A stretch of DNA of 64,000 nt from Opitutales bacterium (GCA_021772515.1 JAJFLU010000036.1:123501-187500), one strand, 5' to 3'. Shown: positions 54,214 to 63,229, counted from the stretch's first letter. A program made the numbers and translations. Notes: generated by a model from the letters alone, not told the origin.

Positions 54214-54264
54214 CCCAATCTCCGCCACACAGAGCAACCAACCCGTGGTTCCGGGTCAGCGAGG

Positions 54265-55029
54265 TCATCCCTTCAATCCACCGCAATAAACCTGCGTGTC
54301 GTATTCAAAATCGATCTTCCCCTCGACATTGTGCAAGGCGAAAATCTCGTGGATGCGGTCCAGCATGGCTCGGTAATTGGGGTGATCGGGCGTCGGGGTG
54401 TATGAGGAGGAAAATACCCGGCCTTTGAAGCCCTCCAAATCCAAATATTGGTGGTATTCAAATTCCCTAAAACAAATATCGGTATGCCCGAAAAACTCCT
54501 CCATTTGCCTCAAGCCGAGATCGCGATGAAGAACATTTTGATAGTCCACTCCGTATTCGAGGAGCATTTCCTCGTAGTCCCGCAGAAAGGCAGTTGCGTC
54601 GTTTTTGCGGGCATTCCAGACCACGGCGACAGCGCCATCCGGTTTTAAAATGCGTGCAAATTCACTGCGGGCCGCCTCCAGTTCGAACCAGTGAAATGCC
54701 TGCGCCGCCGTAATCACATCGACCAACGAATCGGCAAGGCGGGTCGCCTCCGCACGGCCTTCGATGGACTGAAAACCACTAAATTCTGCAAGAAAATCCT
54801 CCGCCGCCAGACGCATCTCCCGGTTGGGCTCGATCCCAAACACTTCGAGGCCTAGTTCCAGCAGCAATTTGGCAAAAATACCCGTCCCGCTCCCAAGATC
54901 TGCCACTTTGGAACCCCTTTTCAAGCCGCACGCGCGCAAAATAAAGGCGATTGCCTCGGGCGGATACGAAGGCCGGTATTTTCGATAATCATCGACCCGG
55001 TTGGAGAATCTACCAGTGGGATCAAGCAT
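54265..55029 (-). CDS. Class I SAM-dependent methyltransferase
   Basis: A 254-residue small-molecule methyltransferase. SAM motif I is VADLGSGTGIFAKLL (about residue 41), motif II VFGIEPNREMR, then DVITAAQAFHWFELE, which is typical of UbiE/methyltransferase type 11 proteins close to trans-aconitate-methyltransferase-like enzymes. Substrate unknown. Monocistronic. Confidence 0.88.
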   Translation of the reverse strand: MLDPTGRFSNRVDDYRKYRPSYPPEAIAFILRACGLKRGSKVADLGSGTGIFAKLLLELGLEVFGIEPNREMRLAAEDFLAEFSGFQSIEGRAEATRLADSLVDVITAAQAFHWFELEAARSEFARILKPDGAVAVVWNARKNDATAFLRDYEEMLLEYGVDYQNVLHRDLGLRQMEEFFGHTDICFREFEYHQYLDLEGFKGRVFSSSYTPTPDHPNYRAMLDRIHEIFALHNVEGKIDFEYDTQVYCGGLKG

Positions 55030-55048
55030 GGTTTCACCGATTATTGGT

Positions 55049-55063
55049 AGAACCTATCTCAAA
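55049..55063 (+). repeat. Solo copy of the AGAACCTATCT motif
   Basis: AGAACCTATCTCAAA is identical to the right end of the element at 1892-2169. It is intergenic, with no second end nearby, so it may be a decayed element end or a dispersed short repeat. Confidence 0.5.
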
Positions 55064-55167
55064 TTGATTCTGCAAAAAAAGCAAGGCACCCGTAAATTTC
55101 GACTGCGCTTTTTTCTCGAACTGTGGCCCGCCCTTCTCTAAGACGCCCTCTAACCGACCATCCTCTC

Positions 55168-56415
55168 ATGGAAACATTGAATTTTATCACCCCCACTCTG
55201 GCAGAAGATATTGCCACCCGCTTCGGAACGCCCGCCTATGTCTACGACGAGCGCTCCCTCCGCCTTGCCGCCGAAGCCCTCCTCGACTTCCCCAACGCCT
55301 ACGGGTTGACGGCCAGATATGCCATCAAAGCCTCTCCCAACGCCGCCATCCTGAAACTTTTCGACCGCTTGGGCCTGCAATTCGATGCCAGTAGCGGATT
55401 CGAATGCGAACGGGCCTTTCGGGCGGGAATCAATCCCGAAAAAATCAGCCTCAGCAGCCAGGAATTTCCGGAAAACTTTGCTTCATTACATAAAAAAGGC
55501 ATTCATTTCAACGCCTGTTCCCTCCTCCAAATCGAACGCTTCGGCCAATTATTTCCCGGTCGAGAACTAGGCCTCCGTTTCAACCCCGGTCTCGGTTCCG
55601 GGAGCGCCAACCGTACCAACACGGGCGGCCCAACGGCCAGTTTCGGCATCTGGCATGAGCAATCGGCCGAGGCTAGAGGTCTGGCCCAAAAATTCGATTT
55701 AACGATCAACCTCATTCATACCCATATCGGCTCGGGCAGCGATCCCGCCGTCTGGCAGCGCGCCGCCGACCTCAGCCTCGACATTGTCCGACAGTTCCCC
55801 CAAGCCCGCGCCCTCAACCTCGGCGGCGGTTTCAAAGTCGGCAGAATGCCCGATGAATCGACCACCGACCTTTCGGCAATTGGCCAGCCGGTGTGCGAAG
55901 CGTTCATCCGGCTCTTCGAGGAAACCGGGCGCAAAATTCACCTCGAAGTCGAACCCGGCACCTACCTCCTCGCCAATGCGGGCGCGCTTTTAGCCAGCGT
56001 GCAAGACATTGTGGAAACCGGTCAAAAGGGCTATAAATTTCTAAAATTGGACACGGGTATGAACGACATTCTGCGCCCTTCCCTCTACGGCGCTCAACAC
56101 CCGATTATCATTCTACCCCGCCGAAAAACGGGGCAGACGGGCTCGTATGTCGTTGTCGGGCATTGCTGCGAAACGGGTGACCTGCTCACCCCTCAGCCGG
56201 GACAGCCGGAATTGCTTGCCTCCCGGGAATTGGACGAAGCGGCTGTGGGCGACCTCTGTGTCGTCGAAGGAACCGGCGCTTATTGCTCCTCCATGTCGGC
56301 GAGTAACTATAATTCCTTTCCCCAATCCCCCGAAGTGATCCTCCAGGAAAACGGCCCTCCCTTGCTCATACGCAAACGCCAGACGCTCGATCAAATGCTC
56401 GATAACGAGGTTTAG
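55168..56415 (+). CDS. lysA: Diaminopimelate decarboxylase
   Basis: A fold-III PLP decarboxylase producing L-lysine from meso-diaminopimelate. PLP lysine K54 is in YAIKASPN, with HTHIGSGSDP, ALNLGGGFKVG, EVEPGTYLLANAG, and the active-site VVGHCCETGDLL and GTGAYCSSM. The ATG at 55168 gives 415 residues, the family size. With dapL at 15.6 kb it outlines the last steps of lysine synthesis. A few residues differ from the usual VKAN form, so another fold-III decarboxylase is a minor alternative. Confidence 0.9.
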   Translation: METLNFITPTLAEDIATRFGTPAYVYDERSLRLAAEALLDFPNAYGLTARYAIKASPNAAILKLFDRLGLQFDASSGFECERAFRAGINPEKISLSSQEFPENFASLHKKGIHFNACSLLQIERFGQLFPGRELGLRFNPGLGSGSANRTNTGGPTASFGIWHEQSAEARGLAQKFDLTINLIHTHIGSGSDPAVWQRAADLSLDIVRQFPQARALNLGGGFKVGRMPDESTTDLSAIGQPVCEAFIRLFEETGRKIHLEVEPGTYLLANAGALLASVQDIVETGQKGYKFLKLDTGMNDILRPSLYGAQHPIIILPRRKTGQTGSYVVVGHCCETGDLLTPQPGQPELLASRELDEAAVGDLCVVEGTGAYCSSMSASNYNSFPQSPEVILQENGPPLLIRKRQTLDQMLDNEV

Positions 56416-56416
56416 T

Positions 56417-57184
56417 TCAAACTTCCTGCAATGCCTCTGCCACTGCCGGGGGGAAAATCTCGCCCACATCCCCTTCCAACCGTAGCGTCACCAGCGGATC
56501 GCCATCGTGGTCGGTCGGTCCCCGGTTGATGATGACATAGGGCGCTCCCCTTTGAGCCGCGATCAACGGCAGGGATGCCGCCGGATAAACCGACAAACTG
56601 GAACCCAGCGCCACCACCAAATCGGTTTCGATGGCTGCTTTTTCCGCCGCCCGAATGTCCATTACACGCAGATTTTGCCCGAAACTGATAGTCGCCGGTT
56701 TCAATAGCCCACCGCATTCGCATCGGGGCGGCTTGCGGCTTTCCCGGAAGGCATCGAAATGCGGCCCCGGCTCGGAACGTCGCTGGCAGCTCTGGCATTC
56801 GATCTCGGCGTTGGTCCCATGCAGCTCGATGACCAAATTGGACGAAGTTCCCGCCTTCTGGTGCAGCCCATCGATGTTCTGAGTGATTAACTTGCGAAGT
56901 TTCCCCGCCTTTTCCAAGGCCACAATGGCCTTATGCACACGATTCGGACGGGCATCCCTAAAATCCTCCCACGCTTCCAGTTTATAATCCCAATGTTCGA
57001 TCCGAGCCGTCTCCGAAGTCATAAAATCCTGGTAATAAATTGGTTTCCGTCGGCTCCACACGCCCCCTGGTCCTCGAAAATCAGGGATGCCGCTCCCGGT
57101 CGAAATACCAGCCCCCGTAAAAACCATAATCTTCTTACCGAGGCGCAACATTTCACTCAACGAACTGGAAGATTCAGCAATCAT
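56417..57184 (-). CDS. cobB: NAD-dependent sirtuin deacylase
   Basis: A 255-residue class III deacylase. NAD motif FTGAGISTGSGIPDFRG, TQNIDGLH, catalytic His in IELHGT, four zinc cysteines (CQSC and CECG with intervening sequence), GSSLSVYPAA and IINRGPT. The N-terminal SSSSLSEML extension is short. It is convergent with lysA, separated by one base between stops. The 5' end of the gene is duplicated 506 bp upstream. Unlike the island SIR2 protein, it is a standard housekeeping sirtuin. Confidence 0.94.
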   Translation of the reverse strand: MIAESSSSLSEMLRLGKKIMVFTGAGISTGSGIPDFRGPGGVWSRRKPIYYQDFMTSETARIEHWDYKLEAWEDFRDARPNRVHKAIVALEKAGKLRKLITQNIDGLHQKAGTSSNLVIELHGTNAEIECQSCQRRSEPGPHFDAFRESRKPPRCECGGLLKPATISFGQNLRVMDIRAAEKAAIETDLVVALGSSLSVYPAASLPLIAAQRGAPYVIINRGPTDHDGDPLVTLRLEGDVGEIFPPAVAEALQEV

Positions 57185-57198
57185 GCATCAAGATTACA
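57161..57198. repeat. Copy 1 of 38-bp repeat: sirtuin gene 5' end
   Basis: Covers the start codon and first codons of the sirtuin gene (MIAESSSS) and matches 57667-57704 at 33 of 38 bases. See copy 2. Confidence 0.75.
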
Positions 57199-57282
57199 TG
57201 TCTTTTGGGCAAATTGGAAGTCAATGCCAGTACAATAAAACGCAACACAGATTGTCAATTAACAATGGATAAAGACGAAAAC

Positions 57283-57492
57283 TCAAGTGGCGGTCGTGCA
57301 TATCTTTATTGTGTGCCGCACTTTTTTAATGGGCATTTGAATAATTTCGGGCAAGCCGTTATTGAAGCCTGGATCACTGACTTCGCATAGCACATATTTT
57401 TCCCCCGTTTTTAAATCATGAATTTTGCTTATTATTATAGATGCGGAACCTATGTTTGTTAACGAGCGGATTACTTTCACAAATTTTGGCAT
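57283..57492 (-). CDS. Small ORF inside the sirtuin-repeat interval
   Basis: A possible 69-residue protein with a balanced composition (MPKFVKVIRSLTNIGSASII, later GEKYVLCEVSDPGFNN). The beta-like pattern suggests it may be real. No ribosome site stands out and no family is recognised. It occupies the 468-bp segment between two copies of the sirtuin gene 5' end. Confidence 0.38.
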   Translation of the reverse strand: MPKFVKVIRSLTNIGSASIIISKIHDLKTGEKYVLCEVSDPGFNNGLPEIIQMPIKKVRHTIKICTTAT

Positions 57493-57666
57493 ATGGAATA
57501 TCTAAATTTTTTATGTGATATTATAGACTAAAAATCAACCAAGGGGCAATCGAAAAATTCCTTAGTTGTTTAGTTAAAACCCCTTACGTAATTCTACTAA
57601 TACTTTAACTATTGGGCAAAAACACAGAAATTCCTCTCTCCCACCGCAATTTCAACGACAAATAAA

Positions 57667-57704
57667 CGAACTGGAAGAATTAGCGATCATGCATCAAGAT
57701 CACA
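57667..57704. repeat. Copy 2 of 38-bp repeat: detached sirtuin 5' end
   Basis: On the minus strand this reads MIANSSSS followed shortly by a stop codon, a dead copy of the sirtuin N-terminus (MIAESSSS). The stretch between copies (57199-57666) is AT-rich and holds only the small ORF at 57283. Confidence 0.75.
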
Positions 57705-57779
57705 AAATTCCCCGGAAAAATTCCACCCCATAACCTCCAGCACTCAGAAATTTGCAGTTCTGAGAAAGCACACCCTAAG

Positions 57780-58733
57780 TCAATGCCCGGTATCGTGGTA
57801 TTTTTTCTCGCCTGCGGTGATTCTAAGGGGCAATCGATTTTCGACCGAGGGCAGGGGGCAGGTTGCGAATTCCGTAAAGGCGCAGGGCGGATTGTAGGCT
57901 TTGTTAAAATCGATAATGTAGTCCTCCGAATCGCTCGATTTTTTCACATAAAGATATCTCCCACCCCCATAGGTATCGCTGCCATTCGATTCGTCGCCAA
58001 AAATCACATAGACCATCTCCTCAACCGTATCTTCGACAGCCGTAGCTTCCAATCGATAGACTTCTCCACCCACATGGAACACAAGGGTTCCCTTTGAAGG
58101 CATTTTGAGTTCGGTTCCCAACACCGTTGGAATACGCAGAGTTTTGGGAGTTTTGTGAACCTCAAACTTGGCCGCAATTCGCCAGGCCGGATCCACCAGA
58201 AATTGCGCGACACCTTTAAAGTCCCTCAAAATTTCACTATCGCTGTCACGAAGCCGAACCCCAAATCTCCCTCCCCGCTCGATAATAAACCAGCTCAATG
58301 AGCCAAGTGTAAGCACCGTTGGCTTCCCGGTTTGATCATTTTTCAAATCCAGGGGCGCAACAACAGCTTTCTCCCCGTTTAATACAGGAACGTCGGGATT
58401 TACCTGAACCCTTACTGCCCCATCCACCAGAAAAAACGAGCCCATAAAAGCAGAACCCATTCCCGCCGGGAAAACGATGTCGTTTGCGGGATCGGCACCA
58501 AAGGTATTTTCACCTTCTTCAAGCCAATATAGCCCGACCAAACTCAGCCAACCCGTCGAACCCTTCAACTCATCAAACCGCTCCTGACGCCATTCCTGAA
58601 TTTCTGCGACGTATGAACCGTCAACGGCGGAAACCGGTTCCATTGAGAAACTAACCAACGGTCCCACACAAATTATGAAAAGGGAACGTAGGGAAAACGC
58701 AGGAGCAAAGGCTGTATATTTCACGGCACGCAA
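57780..58733 (-). CDS. DUF1684 family protein
   Basis: A 317-residue protein with an N-terminal hydrophobic segment, probably a signal peptide (within the first 35 residues). The family core is visible: WRQERFDELKGSTGWLSLVG, LYWLEEGENTFGADPANDI, the middle GRFGVRLRDSDSEIL, and the C-terminal DFNKAYNPPCAFTEFATCPL with ENRLPLRITAGEK. DUF1684 proteins are widespread in bacteria and of unknown function. It is downstream of the rhodanese gene on the same strand. Confidence 0.88.
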   Translation of the reverse strand: MRAVKYTAFAPAFSLRSLFIICVGPLVSFSMEPVSAVDGSYVAEIQEWRQERFDELKGSTGWLSLVGLYWLEEGENTFGADPANDIVFPAGMGSAFMGSFFLVDGAVRVQVNPDVPVLNGEKAVVAPLDLKNDQTGKPTVLTLGSLSWFIIERGGRFGVRLRDSDSEILRDFKGVAQFLVDPAWRIAAKFEVHKTPKTLRIPTVLGTELKMPSKGTLVFHVGGEVYRLEATAVEDTVEEMVYVIFGDESNGSDTYGGGRYLYVKKSSDSEDYIIDFNKAYNPPCAFTEFATCPLPSVENRLPLRITAGEKKYHDTGH

Positions 58734-58768
58734 TTAGAACCTGTTTCAAATTTGCATTACTCTTACTC

Positions 58769-59245
58769 TCACTCTTTGTCTTCCATTTCCACATCCACTT
58801 CCACTTCCTCAATTTCCACCGGGTTTCCGGCCTCTTTCCAGGCGATAAACCCGCCATCGAGATGGTAAATTTTCTCGAATCCCAACTCCTCCATCATCGC
58901 CACCGAACGCTGGCTGCGACGCCCGGACGCACAATGCACCAAATAAGCCTTTCCCTTTTTCAGCTTACCTAATTCCTCTTTGAAGTTGTCCTCAAAAATA
59001 TCGATATTCAAAGCGCCCTTAATATGCCCCGCCGAATATTCCTTCGGAGTCCTCACATCCAAAATCGTAACATCGCTCCGCTCAGCCAGCAACTCCGCCG
59101 CCCCCGCAGCATCCAAATAGGCAGTCACGTCCTCAACCGCAGCACCAGCCAAACCCACATCCACACTATTCTCCCCAGCAAAGACAGAAAACATCCATAA
59201 GACCAAGAAAAGAGGAACAATTAAGATAATTTTTATGATTTTCAT
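58769..59245 (-). CDS. Exported rhodanese-domain protein
   Basis: A 158-residue protein with a signal peptide (IIKIILIVPLFLVLWMFSVF) and one rhodanese domain: VTILDVRTPKEYSAGHIKGA, the active loop VHCASGRRSQRS with the catalytic Cys, and YHLDGGFIAWKEAGNPVE. The C-terminal tail is very acidic (EIEEVEVDVEMEDKE). It would carry sulfane sulfur in the periplasm. It starts 1 bp after the preceding gene's stop, so they are co-translated. Confidence 0.9.
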   Translation of the reverse strand: MKIIKIILIVPLFLVLWMFSVFAGENSVDVGLAGAAVEDVTAYLDAAGAAELLAERSDVTILDVRTPKEYSAGHIKGALNIDIFEDNFKEELGKLKKGKAYLVHCASGRRSQRSVAMMEELGFEKIYHLDGGFIAWKEAGNPVEIEEVEVDVEMEDKE

Positions 59246-59246
59246 T

Positions 59247-59672
59247 TTAAAACAATTTAGTGACAGGTTTTTTTGATTTATTAAGAAAGGTTGGAATGAA
59301 TTGGAAAGTGCTCATCACCGAAAGAATGAAGAAAATCATCTGGGTTTCAGGATAATTTGGGCCAATCAAAAATATTTCGTAAAATACAACCGATTCGGAC
59401 AATGCTATTCCAATGATAAAGAGAACGAGAGCCTGCCTTATCACTTTAACTTTAGGAATCAAAATCCATCTGATGAAGGTGGCTATGAGAATGGAGCCAA
59501 AGCAAACACCGTAGAAGGCGGTGTTTATTGGTTCAGACGCATTCTCTCCTTGCGGAATCCCTCTTCCAAGAAAAAATTGGTAGATAAACAGTGAACTAAA
59601 TATCGCTACCCAACAAACCCAAAAGGCCACGTTCATACCTTGCCCTTGTGCTTTTTCGCTATTTTCAATCAT
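59247..59672 (-). CDS. Four-helix membrane protein, unknown
   Basis: A 141-residue protein with four hydrophobic helices (about residues 14-33, 50-70, 78-97 and 108-128). No family is recognised. Stop and rhodanese start are one base apart. The gene is probably first in a membrane-protein, rhodanese, DUF1684 transcription unit. Confidence 0.7.
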   Translation of the reverse strand: MIENSEKAQGQGMNVAFWVCWVAIFSSLFIYQFFLGRGIPQGENASEPINTAFYGVCFGSILIATFIRWILIPKVKVIRQALVLFIIGIALSESVVFYEIFLIGPNYPETQMIFFILSVMSTFQFIPTFLNKSKKPVTKLF

Positions 59673-59713
59673 AGTTAATAACGGGAATATTCAAAAAGGG
59701 TTTCTACTGGGGC

Positions 59714-59920
59714 TTACGCACTTTTTTCTGTAACTTCCTCATAGGAGAATTCTGGAAATTTCGCGCGATCTTTGGCATGCTCTATTGTCATACTAACCAA
59801 ATTACCGTCTGCATCCAAATCAGCGTAAATATTTTCTGTTATTTCGCGGGTTTCCGAAACATCTTTATCTGATAACTCAAAAAGAGCCGTATCTGTATCC
59901 TGGAAATATTTAATCTTCAT
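59714..59920 (-). CDS. DUF2283 family small protein
   Basis: A 68-residue protein of the DUF2283 family: MKIKYFQDTDTALFELSDKD followed by ENIYADLDADGNLVSMTIEH. Such proteins are usually paired with a DUF4258 protein, as here (6-bp gap). The pair has the size and layout of a toxin-antitoxin module, though function has not been established from sequence. Confidence 0.85.
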   Translation of the reverse strand: MKIKYFQDTDTALFELSDKDVSETREITENIYADLDADGNLVSMTIEHAKDRAKFPEFSYEEVTEKSA

Positions 59921-59926
59921 CTTTTT

Positions 59927-60160
59927 TCACTCCTTAAAATTTCTGTCGAAGAAGGCGGTGTGAATTGTTTCACCGTCCTCCAATAGTATAACTCGTAAAA
60001 ATTTATCTACTTCTTTTATTTTTGTCCACTTTCTTATTCGTCCATCTAATTGGACCTCGGTCCTTATTGGATTTTCGATCACTTGAAGGATCCATTCTTC
60101 CTTGATTTGCTGGCGGTCAAGCCGCTTTTTTGTGTAAAAGAAATAACTGGTATATTTCAT
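59927..60160 (-). CDS. DUF4258 family small protein
   Basis: A 77-residue protein: YFFYTKKRLDRQQIKEEWIL, VIENPIRTEVQLDGRIRKW, then LRVILLEDGETIHTAFFDR. This fits the DUF4258 pattern (compare BrnT-like RNase folds). It is directly followed by DUF2283 and directly preceded by the MFS gene (12-bp gap). Confidence 0.82.
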   Translation of the reverse strand: MKYTSYFFYTKKRLDRQQIKEEWILQVIENPIRTEVQLDGRIRKWTKIKEVDKFLRVILLEDGETIHTAFFDRNFKE

Positions 60161-60172
60161 ACAGATTTCTCT

Positions 60173-61444
60173 TTAAGAGTTTTTTCCCGCCTTCAGCAGA
60201 CATGCCCCGCCGATCAGGAATAATACCGATACCGCCAGGATACCGTAGCGGGGTTCTCCGCTGAGTTTGGCTACGGTTCCCATGACCAGGGGTCCTAAAA
60301 GGGCGGCGGATTTCCCGATCATGTTGTAGAATCCGAAAAATTCGGCCGCTCTTTCCCTCGGGATCATCGAGGCGTAGTAGGAGCGGCTGAGGGATTGCAA
60401 GCCGCCCTGGACCGAACCGATGAGAAAGCCGAGGATGTAGATTTTGCTGATTTCATAACCGAAAATGCTGGCCGGTTCGAGATCCAGCAGGGAGCCGTAA
60501 ATGGTTACCCCCAAATAAACGAGGATGCCGGTATGGAGCAGCTTGGTGGGTCCAAGTTTCTGCCCCAGCCAGCCGAAAATGAGCGCAAAGGGCACCCCCA
60601 CCACCTGGACCAAAATGAGCGTCTTGAGCAGGTCGCCGGTCTCGAAGCCAAGCGTTTTGCCGTAGTTCACGGACATCGTTATGATGGTGTTGACCCCATC
60701 GATATAGAACCAGTAGGCGACGAGAAACCAGAGCACCCCGCGCATTTTGGTAATTTCCCGCAACGTCCGGGCGAGTTCCCGAAAGCTGGCGCCGATCACC
60801 TGGCCAAAGGGCTGCGTTTTCCCAACTTTCGGCTCCTTCACCCTGAGAAGAAGGGGGATCGTAAAGAGCATCCACCAAACCGCCGTGCAGAGAAAGGCCA
60901 GCCGGGTAGCCTGGATATGCTTTTCCGGCCCGAGGGCTTCGGCTTTTTGGATGAGGATGATGTTGAAAATAAACAAAATCACGCTGCCCAGATAGCCGAG
61001 TGAAAATCCCAGACTGGAGACCCAGTGGGTGGTCTCCGGGTCACTCACCTCGACCAATAGGGAGTCGTAAAAAAGATTGGCACAATAAAAACCGATGGCC
61101 CCGCCAATAAATGCCAGGCTCGCCCATTTCCATTGCCCCTCGCCCGGAAGCACCATCAACGAGGTGGAAAGCGCCCCAATGAACGCGAAAATGAGCAGCA
61201 TCCTTTTACGTCGCCCGCCCTGGTCGGCCATGGCTCCGAGAAATGGTGCCAGCACAGCCACCACCAAACTGGCAGTCGTCACCGTAAGCCCGTACCAGAA
61301 GGTCTGGTCGGGGGCGGACATGCCCTTGGCCCAGAAAGCCGGGTAAAAAATCGGGAAAATGCCCGCCAGAATGGTCAGGGCAAAGGCCGAATTGGCGGTA
61401 TCGTAAAGCGCCCAGCTCAAAGCGCCCTGGGGTAGTTTTTTCAT
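60173..61444 (-). CDS. UMF1-type MFS transporter
   Basis: A 423-residue, roughly 12-helix major facilitator of the UMF1/Atg22-like family. The opening LSWALYDTANSAFALTILAG is the family signature. LGAMADQGGRRKRML is the loop 2-3 motif and GSVQGGLQSLSRSYYASMIP is typical of the C-terminal half. The exported or imported substrate is unknown. The DUF4258/DUF2283 pair follows on the same strand. Confidence 0.9.
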   Translation of the reverse strand: MKKLPQGALSWALYDTANSAFALTILAGIFPIFYPAFWAKGMSAPDQTFWYGLTVTTASLVVAVLAPFLGAMADQGGRRKRMLLIFAFIGALSTSLMVLPGEGQWKWASLAFIGGAIGFYCANLFYDSLLVEVSDPETTHWVSSLGFSLGYLGSVILFIFNIILIQKAEALGPEKHIQATRLAFLCTAVWWMLFTIPLLLRVKEPKVGKTQPFGQVIGASFRELARTLREITKMRGVLWFLVAYWFYIDGVNTIITMSVNYGKTLGFETGDLLKTLILVQVVGVPFALIFGWLGQKLGPTKLLHTGILVYLGVTIYGSLLDLEPASIFGYEISKIYILGFLIGSVQGGLQSLSRSYYASMIPRERAAEFFGFYNMIGKSAALLGPLVMGTVAKLSGEPRYGILAVSVLFLIGGACLLKAGKNS

Positions 61445-61581
61445 GAAGCGATTTTTAACAAAGGAGAGAATTTCGAAGCGGGAAAACGGCCTGATTACCT
61501 TGTCTTTTAGGAATGGTTAGGTAAATTGAGTCAACCGAATTTAAACTTCCATTTCCAAGAACTAAACAAAAGTATTGAACC

Positions 61582-61965
61582 ATGCAATATATCAAAGAGA
61601 CGGAAAAAACGGCCCAACAGGCTGAAATTGATCTCCGGGAGGCCGTCGCAAGGCATAAATTCGGCGTCCTGCATGTCTATAACCTGAAGGAAACGCTCAA
61701 AGGCAAGGGTTTCGATCTTCCCGCAGAATGCCGCATCCTCGAGGTCTGCAATCCACAGCAGGCGATCAATGTTCTCTCCGCCGACATGAGCATGAATATG
61801 GCCCTGCCCTGCCGGATTTCCGTTTACGAAGAGGGTGGCAAAACAAAAATTGGCATGATCCGGCCAACGGCGCTCCTAAATTTATTGTCGCAGTCGGAAG
61901 ATTTGGGAAAAGTGGCCATCGAGGTCGAGGAGCAAATCATCAAAATGATCGACGAGGCCGTTTGA
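61582..61965 (+). CDS. DUF302 family protein
   Basis: A 127-residue cytoplasmic protein of the DUF302 family: FGVLHVYNLKETLKGKGFDL, then CRILEVCNPQQAINVLSADM, and CRISVYEEGGKTKIGMIRPT. The family is widespread and binds unknown ligands. It is 23 bp upstream of an FAD oxidoreductase and probably co-transcribed. Confidence 0.9.
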   Translation: MQYIKETEKTAQQAEIDLREAVARHKFGVLHVYNLKETLKGKGFDLPAECRILEVCNPQQAINVLSADMSMNMALPCRISVYEEGGKTKIGMIRPTALLNLLSQSEDLGKVAIEVEEQIIKMIDEAV

Positions 61966-61988
61966 ATACAAATCCAGGAGCGTAATTT

Positions 61989-63206
61989 ATGAATAAACAC
62001 GATGTTATCATAGTTGGATCCGGAATCAGCGGATTAAGCCTCGCTCATTTTTGCGCCAAAGAGGGCCTCAAAACCCTCGTGCTCGAAAAAGCCGAAAGGA
62101 TTGGCGGCACCTTCCACTCCCACCGCCTCGAAGGCGAAGGGGAAACCGCTTTCCGAATGGAATTGGGCGCCCACACCTGCTATAATTCCTACGGAAACCT
62201 GATTGGCATAATTGAAGATTGCGGTATCCAATCCGAACTCGTTGCCCGTGAAAAAGTACCCTTCAGGATGCTGGTCGAGGGCAAAATTAAGTCGATCCCA
62301 TCGCAGCTCAATTTTCTTAACCTGTTCGCAAATCTGCCGAAAATATTTTCAGCAAAAAAAACGGGTGCCAGTGTCGAATCCTACTACTCAAAAGTGATGG
62401 GCAAATCGAATTTTGACAACGTTTTGCAGCATATGTTCAACGCGGTGGTATGTCAAAAGGCCAACGATTTTCCCGCCGACTTGCTTTTCAAAAAACGAAG
62501 CCGCCGCAAGGATGTTTTGAAATCCTTCACTCTCCGCGGCGGCATCCAGACCATCACCGATGCCATCGCCGCAAACCCGAATATCGAAATCCTTTCGGGA
62601 CAGGAAATTCAATCCATTCAATACGACCACGGCAATTTCCAGGTTTCCACCAAAGACGACGGCGGCGGCTATGTGTCCCGTTTTCTCGCCCTCGCAACCC
62701 CCCCGCCAACGACGGCCCGGCTTTTGCCGAATCCATTTCGAGAAGTCTCAAATCGATTATCAAAGTTGCGGGCAACAAACGTCGAATCACTGGGCGTCAT
62801 TGTGCTAAAAGACTCACTTTTGCTCGAACCGGTGGCGGGAATCGTTTCAGCAAACGACAGTTTTTATTCCGTCGTATCCGCCGACACCGTAAAACACGAC
62901 ACCTACCGGGGTTTCACCTTCCATTTTAAACCGAACACCCTCGATTATGAGTCCAAACTGGCTAGAATAAGCGAAGTTCTGGGCGTCCCCCAAGATCAAT
63001 TCATTCATATAGCCCAAAAGGAGAACACCATCCCAACCCTCGGTCAAGGCCACCACAAATTGGTCAAAGAGATCGACGATTTACTGGCAGGAAACCCCCT
63101 CTTCCTGACCGGAAACTACTTCAACGGAATGGCCATCGAGGATTGTGTTTCCCGCTCACAGACTGAGTCCTCCAGAATGAAAAAACTACTGACCACGGCC
63201 AATTGA
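61989..63206 (+). CDS. FAD-dependent oxidoreductase (protoporphyrinogen-oxidase-like fold)
   Basis: A 405-residue flavoprotein with the N-terminal dinucleotide motif IIVGSGISGLSLAHFC and ERIGGTFHSHRL second glycine loop, as in NAD(P)-binding amine/protoporphyrinogen oxidases. The C-terminus has LFLTGNYFNGMAIEDCVSRS, the FAD-contacting motif of this group. Without other haem genes nearby, a role as coproporphyrinogen oxidase (HemY type) is possible but not proven. Confidence 0.83.
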   Translation: MNKHDVIIVGSGISGLSLAHFCAKEGLKTLVLEKAERIGGTFHSHRLEGEGETAFRMELGAHTCYNSYGNLIGIIEDCGIQSELVAREKVPFRMLVEGKIKSIPSQLNFLNLFANLPKIFSAKKTGASVESYYSKVMGKSNFDNVLQHMFNAVVCQKANDFPADLLFKKRSRRKDVLKSFTLRGGIQTITDAIAANPNIEILSGQEIQSIQYDHGNFQVSTKDDGGGYVSRFLALATPPPTTARLLPNPFREVSNRLSKLRATNVESLGVIVLKDSLLLEPVAGIVSANDSFYSVVSADTVKHDTYRGFTFHFKPNTLDYESKLARISEVLGVPQDQFIHIAQKENTIPTLGQGHHKLVKEIDDLLAGNPLFLTGNYFNGMAIEDCVSRSQTESSRMKKLLTTAN

Positions 63207-63229
63207 CGCATGTTTACAACGAGCATTAC

